Source: Clostridia bacterium
GTDB lineage: Bacteria; Bacillota; Clostridia; TANB77; CAG-508
DNA: 51,404 nucleotides
Assembly (NCBI GenBank): GCA_022794055.1
Contig: JAAWEA010000057.1
Location: forward strand, 1 to 51,404
Direction: 5' to 3'
Shown here: positions 1-8,982 of the stretch, one piece after another
How the letters are laid out: each line of letters opens with the position of its first letter
Position numbering within the stretch: position 1 is the first letter of the stretch
The notes under the pieces: model-generated
The model's input: only the letters and a program-made list of their open reading frames with translations
Told to the model about the DNA's origin: nothing
Databases searched by the model: none
Made by a program: the position numbers and the translations under genes

Positions 1-862
1 AGTAAATAATTAAATTTTATAATTTCTTATATTAAATCTCAAAATCTTTATTTCTAATTTTATTTTCTACCTTTCTAATAAAAATAAAAGCTATATTACT
101 TTAAAATAAAAATGGCTTAAAAACGATTTTAGAGTTTATAAATTATAATTTAACTTATAATTGGTCAGAAATTTTTATAAGTTGTATAAAAAATTATCAA
201 TATACAAATGTTAGTTTTTTGAAATTATTAATCAAACATTATAAATTTTAGTTTTATCAGTAATATATTTTTAAAATTTTTTGTGCAATCTAAAAAAATA
301 ATTTTTTCATTTACTTTATAGTTAAAAAATTGCTTATTTCCCCCTATTATATTTTAAAAATTCCATCTCTATTATTTTATTTGGTTGCATTTTTCCATAA
401 AAAATGGAACAATATGTCCATTATAATTTAATAAACTGTCTCACATTTTTGATATATAATAATTACTCATCGTTTCTTATTCTTCTTACTATATTAAAAA
501 CTGACCATTATCAAAGTTTTGTGCAAATAAGAGTAGGATTAAAAATAGAACTATATCAATATAGTCCTACCTCTGAAATCTTGCTATTCTTTGCCATTAC
601 GCCTATTTCAGCTTATTATTCTAACAACAAACTATTCACATACAAAATAATTGTCTCTCTCTCCTACTCTGTCATTTTCTACTTCTATATGTATAGCTAA
701 TTGCAACAAATGTTCGTTTTTTTTTTTTAATCCATATATAAAACAAACTTTACACAAAATTTTTAATTTAAAGTTTTATTTTTTATTTAAAAGATTTATT
801 TTTAAATTTCTATTTTCCCTATTCCTACTCATTTTGCTTTATTATTCTATCTAATTATTTAA
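1..862. other. Gene-free AT-rich stretch
   Basis: No convincing gene is present. The open frames on the + strand at 404-700 and 651-854 lack a ribosome binding site and encode low-complexity Ile/Leu/Phe/Tyr/Ser strings typical of AT-rich non-coding DNA. The minus strand shows only short interrupted frames. Two small structures can be seen: an inverted repeat with arms at 533-541 and 562-570 (one G-U pair) enclosing a smaller palindrome, and a LexA-like box at 703-716. The stretch may be a decayed gene or simply an intergenic region. Confidence 0.6.
703..716 (-). promoter_or_regulatory. Isolated LexA-like box
   Basis: Read on the minus strand the site is CGAACATTTGTTGC, close to the Gram-positive LexA consensus (CGAAC-N4-GTT-type dyad) and to the boxes in front of the YneA-like gene in this window. 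No intact gene lies next to it on either strand, so it may be a relic of a lost SOS gene or a chance match. Confidence 0.3.
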
Positions 863-2017
863 TTAATTTCTACATATTTTTGGTTTAAAACTATAATGTA
901 ACAATATAGGGGTTATAAGTGTTATTAATAAAACTGTTATTATAACAATTGAAAAAATTTCTTCATTTATTAATCCTATTTTTTTAGCCTCAGTAGCCAT
1001 AATAAGTGCTACTTCTCCTCTAGTTGCCATTCCTATACCAATTTGAAGAGCTTTTTTATTTGAATATCCACATATTTTAGCACCTAATCCATTTCCTATT
1101 ATCTTACTAATTATTGTAACTGATGTAAATATTAATATAAACAACCACACATGTATACTAAAATTTATTTTACCCAAATTTAATCCTACACTTGCAAAAA
1201 ATATTGGTGAAAAAACCATATGTACTACTAAATCTATTTTTCCTTTTACTTTTCTTCCCTTTTCAGTATTTCCTATTACCAATCCTGCTATATAAGCACC
1301 AATTATTCCGCTAACTCCTAATCTTTCGGCAATATATGCTAATATTAATGCAAATGTTATTGAATATGTAGGCATTTGATCAGTTTTTATATCTTTTTCT
1401 TCTATCTTTTCAAATACTTTAAATAGTAACAAACCTGAAACTAATGCCATGCCAAAAAATAGAATTATTTTTAATAACATAATAGCAAATGTTGCTAGAT
1501 GCAGATTACCACTATTCATAACAATTGTTAAAAACAATATACCTATGATATCATCAACTACACCTGCACCTAGAATAGCTAAACCTACATTTGATTTGAT
1601 TTTTTTCATTTCTATTAAAGTTTCTACTGTTATGCTAACAGAAGTTGCTGTTATTACTGCTCCAAAAAATAAATTTGTTTGTAAATCTTGTATATATATT
1701 AAACTAAATAATGTTCCTAATATTAATGGAACTATTACTCCAATTACTGCTATTATAATATATTTATTACTATTTGCGATAAATTTCTTTATACTTGTTT
1801 CCATTCCTGCTAAAAACATTATTAGTATAATTCCAAATTTTGATAATGCCTCTAATATTGTACTGTTTTGAACAATATTTAATATTGATGGACCTAGTAC
1901 TATTCCAGCTATTAGGCCTCCTAATACTTTAGGCATTTTAATTTTTTGAGTTATTAATGTAAATATTTTTACAACTAATAATATTAATCCTATATCTAAT
2001 AAATATTTGTATTCCAT
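863..2017 (-). CDS. Cation/H+ antiporter, CPA2 (KefB/NhaS-like) family
   Basis: A 384-residue integral membrane protein with about 11-12 hydrophobic segments. It should exchange Na+ or K+ for protons across the cytoplasmic membrane. Family marks are the GPS motif near residue 42, the paired acidic residues of the ion site (VVDD, D155 and D156), the FFASVGL segment near 273-279 and the TRGE motif at 332-335. There is no C-terminal TrkA_N or RCK domain, so it is the short membrane-only form. It is transcribed alone to the left. Its leader carries an attenuator-like hairpin (separate entry), which suggests ion-responsive control. The transported ion cannot be told from sequence. Confidence 0.85.
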   Translation of the reverse strand: MEYKYLLDIGLILLVVKIFTLITQKIKMPKVLGGLIAGIVLGPSILNIVQNSTILEALSKFGIILIMFLAGMETSIKKFIANSNKYIIIAVIGVIVPLILGTLFSLIYIQDLQTNLFFGAVITATSVSITVETLIEMKKIKSNVGLAILGAGVVDDIIGILFLTIVMNSGNLHLATFAIMLLKIILFFGMALVSGLLLFKVFEKIEEKDIKTDQMPTYSITFALILAYIAERLGVSGIIGAYIAGLVIGNTEKGRKVKGKIDLVVHMVFSPIFFASVGLNLGKINFSIHVWLFILIFTSVTIISKIIGNGLGAKICGYSNKKALQIGIGMATRGEVALIMATEAKKIGLINEEIFSIVIITVLLITLITPILLHYSFKPKICRN

Positions 2018-2055
2018 TTTCTACTCCTTCATTTATAACCTTTTATCTTCAAAAA

Positions 2056-2125
2056 GAAACGCAAACCCATTATACTGGTCTGTGTTTCTGATGTTGTTTT
2101 ATTTGTTTCCAATTGATATAATGGG
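2056..2125 (-). promoter_or_regulatory. Attenuator-like leader of the antiporter gene
   Basis: On the minus strand a 12-pair stem with one mismatch is formed by 2088-2077 and 2068-2056 with a short loop, followed by a T-rich run (CTTTTT) and then the antiporter start about 33 bases on. This looks like an intrinsic terminator inside the leader. The terminator arm also holds TATAATGGG (2074-2066 on the minus strand), which is perfectly complementary to CCCATTATA upstream (2125-2117). The two pairings overlap and exclude one another, the classic terminator/antiterminator arrangement. No known riboswitch class was recognised. Confidence 0.45.
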
Positions 2126-2250
2126 ATTTGTTAATTTTAGCTTAATTTAATATTTTAAGACTTTGTTATTATATCATAAAATAGAAAAAAAGACTATTAA
2201 TTTCTTTACTATTATTATATAATAAATAAAAAATATTGAGGTGAAAAACT

Positions 2251-3234
2251 ATGATAAGTCGTGAAGATAATCCAGATTTTTTAAATTCTTTTTTAGATTA
2301 TACAATAACAATATTAAATAAATCTCCAAATACAATAAAAGAATATAATTATGATTTAGCAACTTTTTTAAAATTTATTAAAGTACATTTTAAAATGACA
2401 GACGAAGAGGATTTTTCAAATATTTTAATTAAAGATATATCAATAGAAACTATTAGAAAAATAACATTAGATGATATTCATGCTTTTTTAAGTTATTTAA
2501 CAAATACATATCATAGTAAAGCTACTACCCGTGCTAGAAAGGCATCTAGTATCAGAGTATTTTTTAACTATTTGTGTTCTAAAGCAAGTTTAATTGAAGT
2601 AAATCCAGCTCAGAATTTGGAAACTCCTAAATTAGATAAAAGATTGCCAAAATATTTAAGTCTAGATGATAGTAAAAGACTTTTAAATATTACATATAAT
2701 GAAGATAATAGAAACTATAAAAGAGATTATGCAATTATCACTTTATTTTTAAATTGTGGGTTGCGTTTATCTGAATTAGTTGGAATTAATTTAAAAGATA
2801 TTGATTTTAGTGAATGCAAAATGACAGTTATAGGAAAAGGAAATAAAGAGAGAACTATTTATTTAAACAAAGCATGTATGAGTTCACTACAAGAATATCT
2901 TGAAATTCGTCCTAAAGAAGGAGTAAAAACAGATAAACTTAATTCTAAAAATGCTTTATTTTTAAGTGAACGAAAAGAACGTATTAGTAAAAGAACTGTC
3001 CAATATATTGTTGATAAAGAATTACGTGCTGCTGGATTAGATACTACTAAATATTCAACTCATAAATTAAGACATACAGCAGCAACTTTAATGTATCAGT
3101 ATGGAAAAGTTGATATTAGGGCTTTACAAGAAGTATTAGGACATGAGAGTATATCTACAACTGAAATCTATACTCATGTTGCAAATGAACAAGCACGTGA
3201 TGCAATTGAAAATAACCCTTTAGCAAATATATAA
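2251..3234 (+). CDS. xerC: Tyrosine recombinase, XerC/XerD-like
   Basis: A 327-residue phage-integrase-family recombinase: an N-terminal SAM-like core-binding domain (about 1-115) and a C-terminal catalytic domain (about 130-320). The catalytic set is complete: R172 (CGLRLSE), K196 (GKGNKER), H271 and R274 (HKLRHT), H298 (LGHES) and nucleophile Y307 (TEIYTH). Length and architecture fit chromosomal Xer recombinases, which resolve chromosome dimers at dif, better than an element integrase, and no mobile-element genes flank it. The start has a GAGGTG ribosome site. It converges with the SOS-type LysM gene. Whether it is the XerC or the XerD partner cannot be decided here. Confidence 0.8.
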   Translation: MISREDNPDFLNSFLDYTITILNKSPNTIKEYNYDLATFLKFIKVHFKMTDEEDFSNILIKDISIETIRKITLDDIHAFLSYLTNTYHSKATTRARKASSIRVFFNYLCSKASLIEVNPAQNLETPKLDKRLPKYLSLDDSKRLLNITYNEDNRNYKRDYAIITLFLNCGLRLSELVGINLKDIDFSECKMTVIGKGNKERTIYLNKACMSSLQEYLEIRPKEGVKTDKLNSKNALFLSERKERISKRTVQYIVDKELRAAGLDTTKYSTHKLRHTAATLMYQYGKVDIRALQEVLGHESISTTEIYTHVANEQARDAIENNPLANI

Positions 3235-3240
3235 GATATT

Positions 3241-3280
3241 TTCCCTCATTGTATAATTTATTATAATGAGGGAGTTTTGT
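3241..3280. terminator. Bidirectional terminator between xerC and the LysM gene
   Basis: The arms CCCTCATT (3243-3250) and AATGAGGG (3265-3272) form a stem extended by three more inner pairs, followed by AGTTTTG. It lies in the 54-base gap between two convergent genes and can serve both. Confidence 0.75.
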
Positions 3281-3288
3281 TAAGACTT

Positions 3289-3585
3289 CTATTTTAAAAC
3301 AGGAATCTTTATTATATTTCCACCTGATAAATTAGATGTTTTTAAATTATTTATATTTTGTAATTCAAAAATTACATATCTAATATCTTTATTTTCAAAA
3401 TATTCATTATTTGCAATTTGTTCTTCTGCAATGCTCCATAAAGTGTCTCCATCATAAATATAATGTTCTTTATATACAATATCTGCATTTGAATATACTT
3501 TATTCATAATAATAAGCCCTATTATACCAATACTTAGTAATATAGTTATTGTTCTTATAAATTTTCTTTTATTTACTATTCTCAT
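3289..3585 (-). CDS. yneA: YneA-like SOS cell-division suppressor (TM + LysM)
   Basis: A 98-residue protein with one N-terminal membrane segment (about 10-28) and a C-terminal LysM-like domain with the motif YDGDTLWSIAEEQ. YneA of Bacillus has the same size and layout: it is membrane-anchored with an extracellular LysM and delays septation during DNA damage. The start at 3585 was chosen because GGAGG lies 8 bases before it; a longer frame to 3645 would run through the promoter. Control by LexA is strongly suggested by a LexA-like box inside the promoter spacer. lexA itself is not in the window. The role is inferred from architecture plus SOS regulation. Confidence 0.7.
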   Translation of the reverse strand: MRIVNKRKFIRTITILLSIGIIGLIIMNKVYSNADIVYKEHYIYDGDTLWSIAEEQIANNEYFENKDIRYVIFELQNINNLKTSNLSGGNIIKIPVLK

Positions 3586-3605
3586 TATAATTACCTCCAT
3601 TAAAA

Positions 3606-3681
3606 GAATGTTTGTTTGCTTTATGAGATAATTATAAACGAACATTTATTCATTGTCAATACTTTTTTGAAAAAATGTTCG
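3606..3681 (-). promoter_or_regulatory. SOS promoter with LexA-like boxes
   Basis: A consensus promoter is visible on the minus strand: -35 TTGACA (3659-3654), a 17-base spacer and -10 TATAAT (3636-3631). The spacer contains a LexA-like box, CGAACATTTATTCA read on the + strand at 3639-3652. A second near-identical box, CGAACATTTTTTCA, lies on the minus strand at 3681-3668 just upstream, and a weaker third site is at 3606-3619 downstream of the -10. LexA bound between -35 and -10 would block the polymerase, as in classic SOS promoters. Confidence 0.8.
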
Positions 3682-3694
3682 CTTTTTATATTTA

Positions 3695-5467
3695 TTATTT
3701 TTTTATAATTTCTTTCAAAATTTTCATTTTATCTTTATAATAATTAACTGTAGTCTTATAGGTATCTTTATTTTCTAAATCAACATTAACCATTTTTAGC
3801 AATTCTATTGATTTCTGACTACATCCTTGTTTTAACATTTCTATATATTTATTTGTGTATTCTTCACCTTTCTCTAAAATATTAGTTGCAATATTAATTG
3901 CTGCAGATACACCTGTTGAATATTTATAGACATAAAAATCACTATAAAAATGTGGTATTCTTGCCCATTCATATTGTATTTCTGTATCAATAATAATATC
4001 TGCTCCAAAATATTTTTGATTTAATTCATAGTAAATTTTATTTAGATTTTCTGATGAAAGAATTTCTCCTTTTTCAACTTTTTCATGAACTATTTTCTCA
4101 AATTCTGCAAACATTGCTTGTCTAAAAAATGTAGACCTAATCATTTCTAATAATTCATATAATAATTCAGCCTTTTTAAATTCATTGGTTTCTTTTTTTA
4201 TTTGATAATCACTTAATAAAATTTCATTTACAGTAGAGGCTACTTCTGCTACCATAATAGTATAATTAGCATCTATTACATTTTGTTCATTATTTGAATA
4301 ATATGAATGTATGCTATGTCCTAATTCATGTGCAATTGTACTAACATCTCTTTTACTATTAACAAAATTAGTTAGTACATAAGGATGAACACCATATACT
4401 CCCATACTATATGCTCCACCTCTTTTATTAGGTTTTGCATATACATCAATCCAATTATTCTCAAATGCTTCTATCAATTTATCTATATATTGCTTTCCAA
4501 GTACTTGTAAAGCATTTAATACTTCTTGTTTTGCTTCTTCAAAAGTAATTTTATCTTTTTCCTTTTCAAAAGGATTTACATATAAATCATATAAATGCAT
4601 TTCAGATAAATTTAAGATTTCCTTTTTTAGTTTTATAAATTCATGATTTACTGAGAGATTTTCATTAACCGCTTCTATTAGACTATTATATACTTTAATA
4701 CTTGCATCATCATTGATAACTGCTTTTTCAATACTAGATTTATAATTTCTTAATTTAGCAGTTGTTACTTTTGCTTTAACATTTGCTAAATACATTTCTG
4801 TAATTGTATTTATAAATTCACTATATTTTTTATACATTAAATCAAACGCTTGCTTTCTTACATTAATATTTTGACTCTTTAAATATAATGAATAATTACT
4901 ATCTGTTAATTCAACCTCTTTCCCTTCTTCATCTATTAAATTTCCAAAATTAAATTCTGCGTTTGTTAAAATATCATAAGTATTTTCTGGTGCTGAAAAT
5001 ATTTCGGAATAATTAGCTAGCAAATTTTCTGCTTCTTTACTTAATACATGTTTTTTCTTTTCCAAAATATCATTTATATCTCTAGCATATTTTTGAAGTC
5101 TATTATCATTTTTTAAATATCTTTCTATTATATCCTCTTTTGCATAAGTAATTTCTGGAGTAATAAAAGATGTAGCAACACTAAAGTCTGTTCCTAATGT
5201 TTCGACTTCTTTAAATAATTTAATTCCTTCTTGGTTTGACATATCTAAATGATATTTAAGCATTCCATAGCTATATACCTTCTCGAATTTTTCTAATGCT
5301 TGTTCATATATTGAATAACATTGATATAAATTTTCTGCTGTATCACATAATCTACCTTGATATGTTTTTATTTTTTCCATTAAGTTCTTTATTTCAATTC
5401 CAGCATTTTTAAAATCTTCTTCATTTTTAAAAATATCTTGTAAATTCCAATCATAGTTTTCTTGCAT
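3695..5467 (-). CDS. pepF: Oligoendopeptidase F (M3B metallopeptidase)
   Basis: A 590-residue cytosolic zinc peptidase that cuts short peptides. The zinc site HELGH is at residues 380-384 with the third ligand glutamate at about 408 (VAEVAS). The remaining conserved segments, GGAYSMGVYGVHPY before the zinc site and YEWARIPHFYSDFYVYKYSTG near 510-530, fit the PepF/M3B family. Length is typical (about 600). A strong AAGGAGG lies just before the ATG. It is a single gene lying behind the divergent dpaB gene. No unusual features. Confidence 0.93.
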   Translation of the reverse strand: MQENYDWNLQDIFKNEEDFKNAGIEIKNLMEKIKTYQGRLCDTAENLYQCYSIYEQALEKFEKVYSYGMLKYHLDMSNQEGIKLFKEVETLGTDFSVATSFITPEITYAKEDIIERYLKNDNRLQKYARDINDILEKKKHVLSKEAENLLANYSEIFSAPENTYDILTNAEFNFGNLIDEEGKEVELTDSNYSLYLKSQNINVRKQAFDLMYKKYSEFINTITEMYLANVKAKVTTAKLRNYKSSIEKAVINDDASIKVYNSLIEAVNENLSVNHEFIKLKKEILNLSEMHLYDLYVNPFEKEKDKITFEEAKQEVLNALQVLGKQYIDKLIEAFENNWIDVYAKPNKRGGAYSMGVYGVHPYVLTNFVNSKRDVSTIAHELGHSIHSYYSNNEQNVIDANYTIMVAEVASTVNEILLSDYQIKKETNEFKKAELLYELLEMIRSTFFRQAMFAEFEKIVHEKVEKGEILSSENLNKIYYELNQKYFGADIIIDTEIQYEWARIPHFYSDFYVYKYSTGVSAAINIATNILEKGEEYTNKYIEMLKQGCSQKSIELLKMVNVDLENKDTYKTTVNYYKDKMKILKEIIKK

Positions 5468-5552
5468 TATTATACCTCCTTAAATTAAAAAGATTTTATC
5501 ATATAAAAAAAGAAATATCCATTATATTTTATGAAATTTTAAAATCTTAATA

Positions 5553-5561
5553 CATATAATA
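5553..5561 (+). promoter_or_regulatory. Possible sigma-K -10 element before dpaB
   Basis: CATATAATA matches the sigma-K -10 pattern CATANNNTA and lies 42 bases before the dpaB start. No clear AC-type -35 element is seen at the right distance. In Bacillus the dipicolinate synthase operon is read by sigma-K, so the match is suggestive only. Confidence 0.3.
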
Positions 5562-5603
5562 TATTATATTGAAAATGTCGAATGAAAGGAGGTTTTGTAA
5601 ATT

Positions 5604-6182
5604 TTGAACTTAAAAGATAAAAAAATTGGATTTGTTTTAACAGGTTCTTTTTACACATTTAGTAAAATAGTTCCTAAAATAAAAGAATTAGTAAAAAATG
5701 GTTCTGAGGTAATTCCTATTATGTCTTATAATAGTTATAATCTGGATACTAGATTTGGAAATGCCAAAGATTTTATAAATGAAATTCAGGAGATTACAGG
5801 TAAAAGTATTATACATACAATACAAGATGCTGAACCTATTGGATATAAGAAATTAACAGATATTATGATTGTTGCCCCTTGTTCTGGAAATACAATATCT
5901 AAACTAACTTATGGTATTGCAGATACACCAGCTACAATGGCTGTTCGATCACATCTAAGAAATAATTTACCAGTTGTAATAGCTCCTTCTACTAATGATG
6001 GATTAAGTGGAAATGCAATGAATATTGGATATTTGCTTAATAGAAAAAATTATTATTTTGTTCCATTTAGACAAGATAATCCTATCACTAAACCACATTC
6101 TATTTTATTTGATTCAGAATATATTATAAAAACAATTTGTTCTGCCTTAAAAGGAGAGCAAATTCAACCTATATTACTATAA
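5604..6182 (+). CDS. dpaB: Dipicolinate synthase subunit B
   Basis: A 192-residue flavoprotein-fold protein (Rossmann-like, as in phosphopantothenoylcysteine decarboxylase). With DpaA it makes dipicolinic acid, the calcium chelator of the spore core, in the mother cell. Marks are the N-terminal GFVLTGSF nucleotide loop, the MIVAPCSGNTISKL segment near 90-103 and the APSTNDGLSGNA segment near 127-138. The start is TTG, 11 bases behind AGGAGG; no ATG fits. dpaA, its usual upstream partner, is not adjacent. The neighbour pepF is divergent. Its presence implies an endospore-forming host. Confidence 0.88.
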   Translation: MNLKDKKIGFVLTGSFYTFSKIVPKIKELVKNGSEVIPIMSYNSYNLDTRFGNAKDFINEIQEITGKSIIHTIQDAEPIGYKKLTDIMIVAPCSGNTISKLTYGIADTPATMAVRSHLRNNLPVVIAPSTNDGLSGNAMNIGYLLNRKNYYFVPFRQDNPITKPHSILFDSEYIIKTICSALKGEQIQPILL

Positions 6183-6224
6183 TAAATTATCCCACAAATA
6201 TCTTTTGTAAAAATGTAAGTTAGC

Positions 6225-6256
6225 AAAAAAGAGGCTATATAACCATAGCCTCTTTC
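6225..6256. terminator. Bidirectional terminator
   Basis: The arms GAGGCTAT (6231-6238) and ATAGCCTC (6245-6252) with A-rich left and T-rich right flanks sit between the convergent dpaB gene and the three-gene operon ending at 6271. Confidence 0.85.
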
Positions 6257-6270
6257 ACATTTAATAAAGC

Positions 6271-6531
6271 CTATTTATTGAATTTTATAGCTATTAATAA
6301 TTCATTAGGTTGAACTATTTTCTTAATATTATTATGTAAAAATTTTTGACCTGTCAAATAAATTTTATATCCAAATTTTTCAAGCCTTGTCTTGCAAAGA
6401 TATAATAAAATCTTTGTTTCTTCTTCTGATAAATTCATTTTTACTCTAGCTTCATAAAAGCTAATAATAATCTCATTTTGGTTTTGTTCAATTTTATTGT
6501 CTATGAAATTTGTAACATCTTCCATTGTCAT
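6271..6531 (-). CDS. Small hypothetical protein
   Basis: An 86-residue soluble protein that I do not recognise. It is largely helical in appearance, with an acidic N-terminal part and a basic C-terminal part, without cysteines suited to metal binding or membrane segments. A GAGGAG ribosome site precedes the ATG. It is the last gene of an operon with an acyl-CoA synthetase and a SanA/YdcF-like protein and follows the latter by 33 bases. A bidirectional terminator ends the operon. Codon use is like its neighbours, so it is likely a real lineage-specific gene. Confidence 0.6.
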   Translation of the reverse strand: MTMEDVTNFIDNKIEQNQNEIIISFYEARVKMNLSEEETKILLYLCKTRLEKFGYKIYLTGQKFLHNNIKKIVQPNELLIAIKFNK

Positions 6532-6564
6532 AATTATATACTCCTCATTTTTGATATACTTTAT

Positions 6565-7224
6565 CTATTTATCATTAGTTACATCTCCATTTCCAGTAAT
6601 TGGAATAGAATTCCCTAAAAATTTAGGTTCTGGTTTAAAAATACATTTAATGAAATCCTTATTTCTGGCTAATATTTCTCGTATCTCTCTATGAATTGTA
6701 CCTTTATGTTTTCGTAAGTCTGAACTTACACCATAAGCTTCTAGTCCTAACTCATTTGCAATATACAAACTTCTATATAAATGATATTTTTGAGTTACTA
6801 AAACAACTTTTTTAGCTTTAAAAATCTCTTTAGCTCTATATACACTATCATAAGATGAAAATCCAGCATGATCCATAAAAATGTTTTCTGAAGGTACTCC
6901 ATTTTCTATTGCATAATCTTTCATAATGTTTACTTCATCATAATCTATTTTACCATGATCTCCACTCATTATAATTTTGGCTGATACATTATTATTGTAT
7001 AATTCTATTCCTTTTAATAATCTATCTTCTAGCATCGGACTTGGTTTATTCCCCCATATTCCTGCACCTAATACAATAATACAATCTATATTTTCTAAAT
7101 TTGAATAATTAGTATCACAAATTATTTGTTTTTTTGTAGATAATTGAATATGTATATTTATTAAAAAAACTACTAATACTATAATTGATATAATTATTAA
7201 TACATATTTTATTAATTTTTTCAC
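6565..7224 (-). CDS. SanA/YdcF-like DUF218 protein
   Basis: A 219-residue protein with one N-terminal membrane anchor (about 5-25) and an extracytoplasmic DUF218 domain. Marks are CIIVLGAGIWG near 48-58, a KIIMSGDHG segment near 84-92 and an ENGVPSENIFMDHAGFSSYDSVYRA stretch read in pieces near 107-131. SanA and ElyC relatives act in cell-envelope integrity and vancomycin exclusion; the reaction is unknown. The start is GTG with GGAG seven bases before it. It lies 21 bases behind the acyl-CoA synthetase gene in the same operon, which points to envelope or lipid metabolism. Confidence 0.8.
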   Translation of the reverse strand: MKKLIKYVLIIISIIVLVVFLINIHIQLSTKKQIICDTNYSNLENIDCIIVLGAGIWGNKPSPMLEDRLLKGIELYNNNVSAKIIMSGDHGKIDYDEVNIMKDYAIENGVPSENIFMDHAGFSSYDSVYRAKEIFKAKKVVLVTQKYHLYRSLYIANELGLEAYGVSSDLRKHKGTIHREIREILARNKDFIKCIFKPEPKFLGNSIPITGNGDVTNDK

Positions 7225-7245
7225 ATTTAAACTCCATTATAATTT

Positions 7246-8964
7246 TTATTGATTAAATATTGTTTTTAGTTCTTCATTTCTTTTTACCTTTTTTGTTGTC
7301 GTTTTTATTAATTCTTTATCTGTAAGAATCATATTTGTAATATGCTTATATCTTGGAACAGTTATATTTACTTCATTTTTAATTCTAGTCCATATTATGT
7401 TTTTAATTTCTTCTTCTGTAATTTCTCCATGTTTTGATTTTACTTCATCTTTATTATAGACTACTTTTACAGATAATTTTAAATCATTTTTATCTTTTTC
7501 ATCTGGCTTTCCAAATACTAAACATTCTTCAACTAAATCAATTCTATTAACTAATGTTTCAATTTCCTCTGGAAAAATCTTCTTACCATTTTTTAAAACA
7601 ATCATATTTTTTTGTCTTCCTGTAAGAAAAATAAAGCCATCTTTATCTTTATAACCTAAGTCTCCTGTATAAAACCAATCATCTTTTAAAACATTATTTG
7701 TCTCTTCTTCATTTTCATAATAACCAAGCATTACATTTGGACCTTTTACACGTAGTTCACCAATTCCATTTTCATCTTGATTTACAAATTCTACTGTTAC
7801 ATTTTCCATTGGTACACCTATTGAACCCAATTTTGTTTTAAAATCATTTTCAGCTGCAATTACTGGTGATGTTTCTGTTAATCCATATCCTTGAACCATT
7901 TGAATTCCCAAATCTAAAAATCCCTTTTCAACTATTGGATCTAGTGCAGCACCTCCTGAAATTACAAATCTTAATTTTCCACCTAATTTTTCTATCACTT
8001 GACTAAATAATTTTCTTCTTATGTCAATATGTAGTTTTAATAAAAAGTTACTTATTTTAATAGCAGTTTTTATTAATTTAGTTTTGCCTTGTTTTTCTAT
8101 TTCTTTTTGTATTTTATTATATATAGCTTCTACTAATAGCGGAACCCCTACAAATACAGAAATCTCATATTCTTTTAAATTTTGTGCTACATATCTTAGC
8201 CCATCTGGAAATGATGTTCTAACTCCACATGCAAGCATCATTATAATACATGTTGACCCAAAAATATGATGCATTGGCAAAAATGCTAAGTTTGAATCTG
8301 TTTCATATATGCCTTCAACCCTCTGCATTGCATATACATTTGATGCAATATTATTTTGTGATAGCATTACTGCTTTTGATTTTGATGTTGTTCCTGAAGT
8401 AAATAATAATATTGACATTTTATAATTGTCTATTTCTGTTTCTATATAATCTTTATTACCTGTTTCTATTAATTTGTTACCTTCTTCAATTAGAGTATAA
8501 ATATCCTTATATCCTTGTAATTTTGACATACAAATATATTCTTGTAAATTAGTTTTTTCTCTTTTTTTAATTTCTTCTATTTTATCAATATATTTTTCAT
8601 CAAATACTACTATATCTGCTTTGCTTCTAACAAAAGAACTTTCTAATTCATCAATTTGTAAATCTTTATCTAATGGGACTGATACTATTTCTCCTAAAAG
8701 ATTTGTTAAATGAGTTAGCACCCATTCATATCTATTACGTCCCACAATTGCTATTCTCTTATTTTTAAAACCCATTTCATATAATTTAGTACCAAATGAG
8801 TTTATTTGATTTAAAAGCATATCATAAGTAATATTTTCATATTCTATTTGTTTTCCTTCTTGATGCTTTTTTACAAACGCTATACGTTCTCCAAATTTTT
8901 CTACAGAGTTATAAACAATTTCTTTAATATTTTTGAATTCTTTTGCTTCATGTAGTTGTTTCAT
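7246..8964 (-). CDS. Long-chain acyl-CoA synthetase / AMP-forming ligase
   Basis: A 572-residue member of the ANL superfamily, which activates carboxylic acids with ATP, first to the acyl-AMP and then to the CoA thioester. Motifs: LLFTSGTTSKSKAV (phosphate loop), YGLTETSP, YTGDLG and KNMIVLKNGKKIFPEE, plus the C-terminal lysine region IKTTTKKVKR. The start at 8964 follows AAAGGA; a longer frame to 9057 would run through a palindromic promoter region and was not used. It is the first gene of an operon with the DUF218 protein and a small protein. Substrate is probably a medium or long fatty acid, but sequence does not prove it. Confidence 0.85.
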   Translation of the reverse strand: MKQLHEAKEFKNIKEIVYNSVEKFGERIAFVKKHQEGKQIEYENITYDMLLNQINSFGTKLYEMGFKNKRIAIVGRNRYEWVLTHLTNLLGEIVSVPLDKDLQIDELESSFVRSKADIVVFDEKYIDKIEEIKKREKTNLQEYICMSKLQGYKDIYTLIEEGNKLIETGNKDYIETEIDNYKMSILLFTSGTTSKSKAVMLSQNNIASNVYAMQRVEGIYETDSNLAFLPMHHIFGSTCIIMMLACGVRTSFPDGLRYVAQNLKEYEISVFVGVPLLVEAIYNKIQKEIEKQGKTKLIKTAIKISNFLLKLHIDIRRKLFSQVIEKLGGKLRFVISGGAALDPIVEKGFLDLGIQMVQGYGLTETSPVIAAENDFKTKLGSIGVPMENVTVEFVNQDENGIGELRVKGPNVMLGYYENEEETNNVLKDDWFYTGDLGYKDKDGFIFLTGRQKNMIVLKNGKKIFPEEIETLVNRIDLVEECLVFGKPDEKDKNDLKLSVKVVYNKDEVKSKHGEITEEEIKNIIWTRIKNEVNITVPRYKHITNMILTDKELIKTTTKKVKRNEELKTIFNQ

Positions 8965-8982
8965 ATTTATCAATTCCTTTCT

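Noticed and set aside
404..854. Two + strand open frames (98 and 67 codons) in the first kilobase
   Set aside because: No ribosome site, low-complexity hydrophobic translation typical of AT-rich DNA, no family resemblance.
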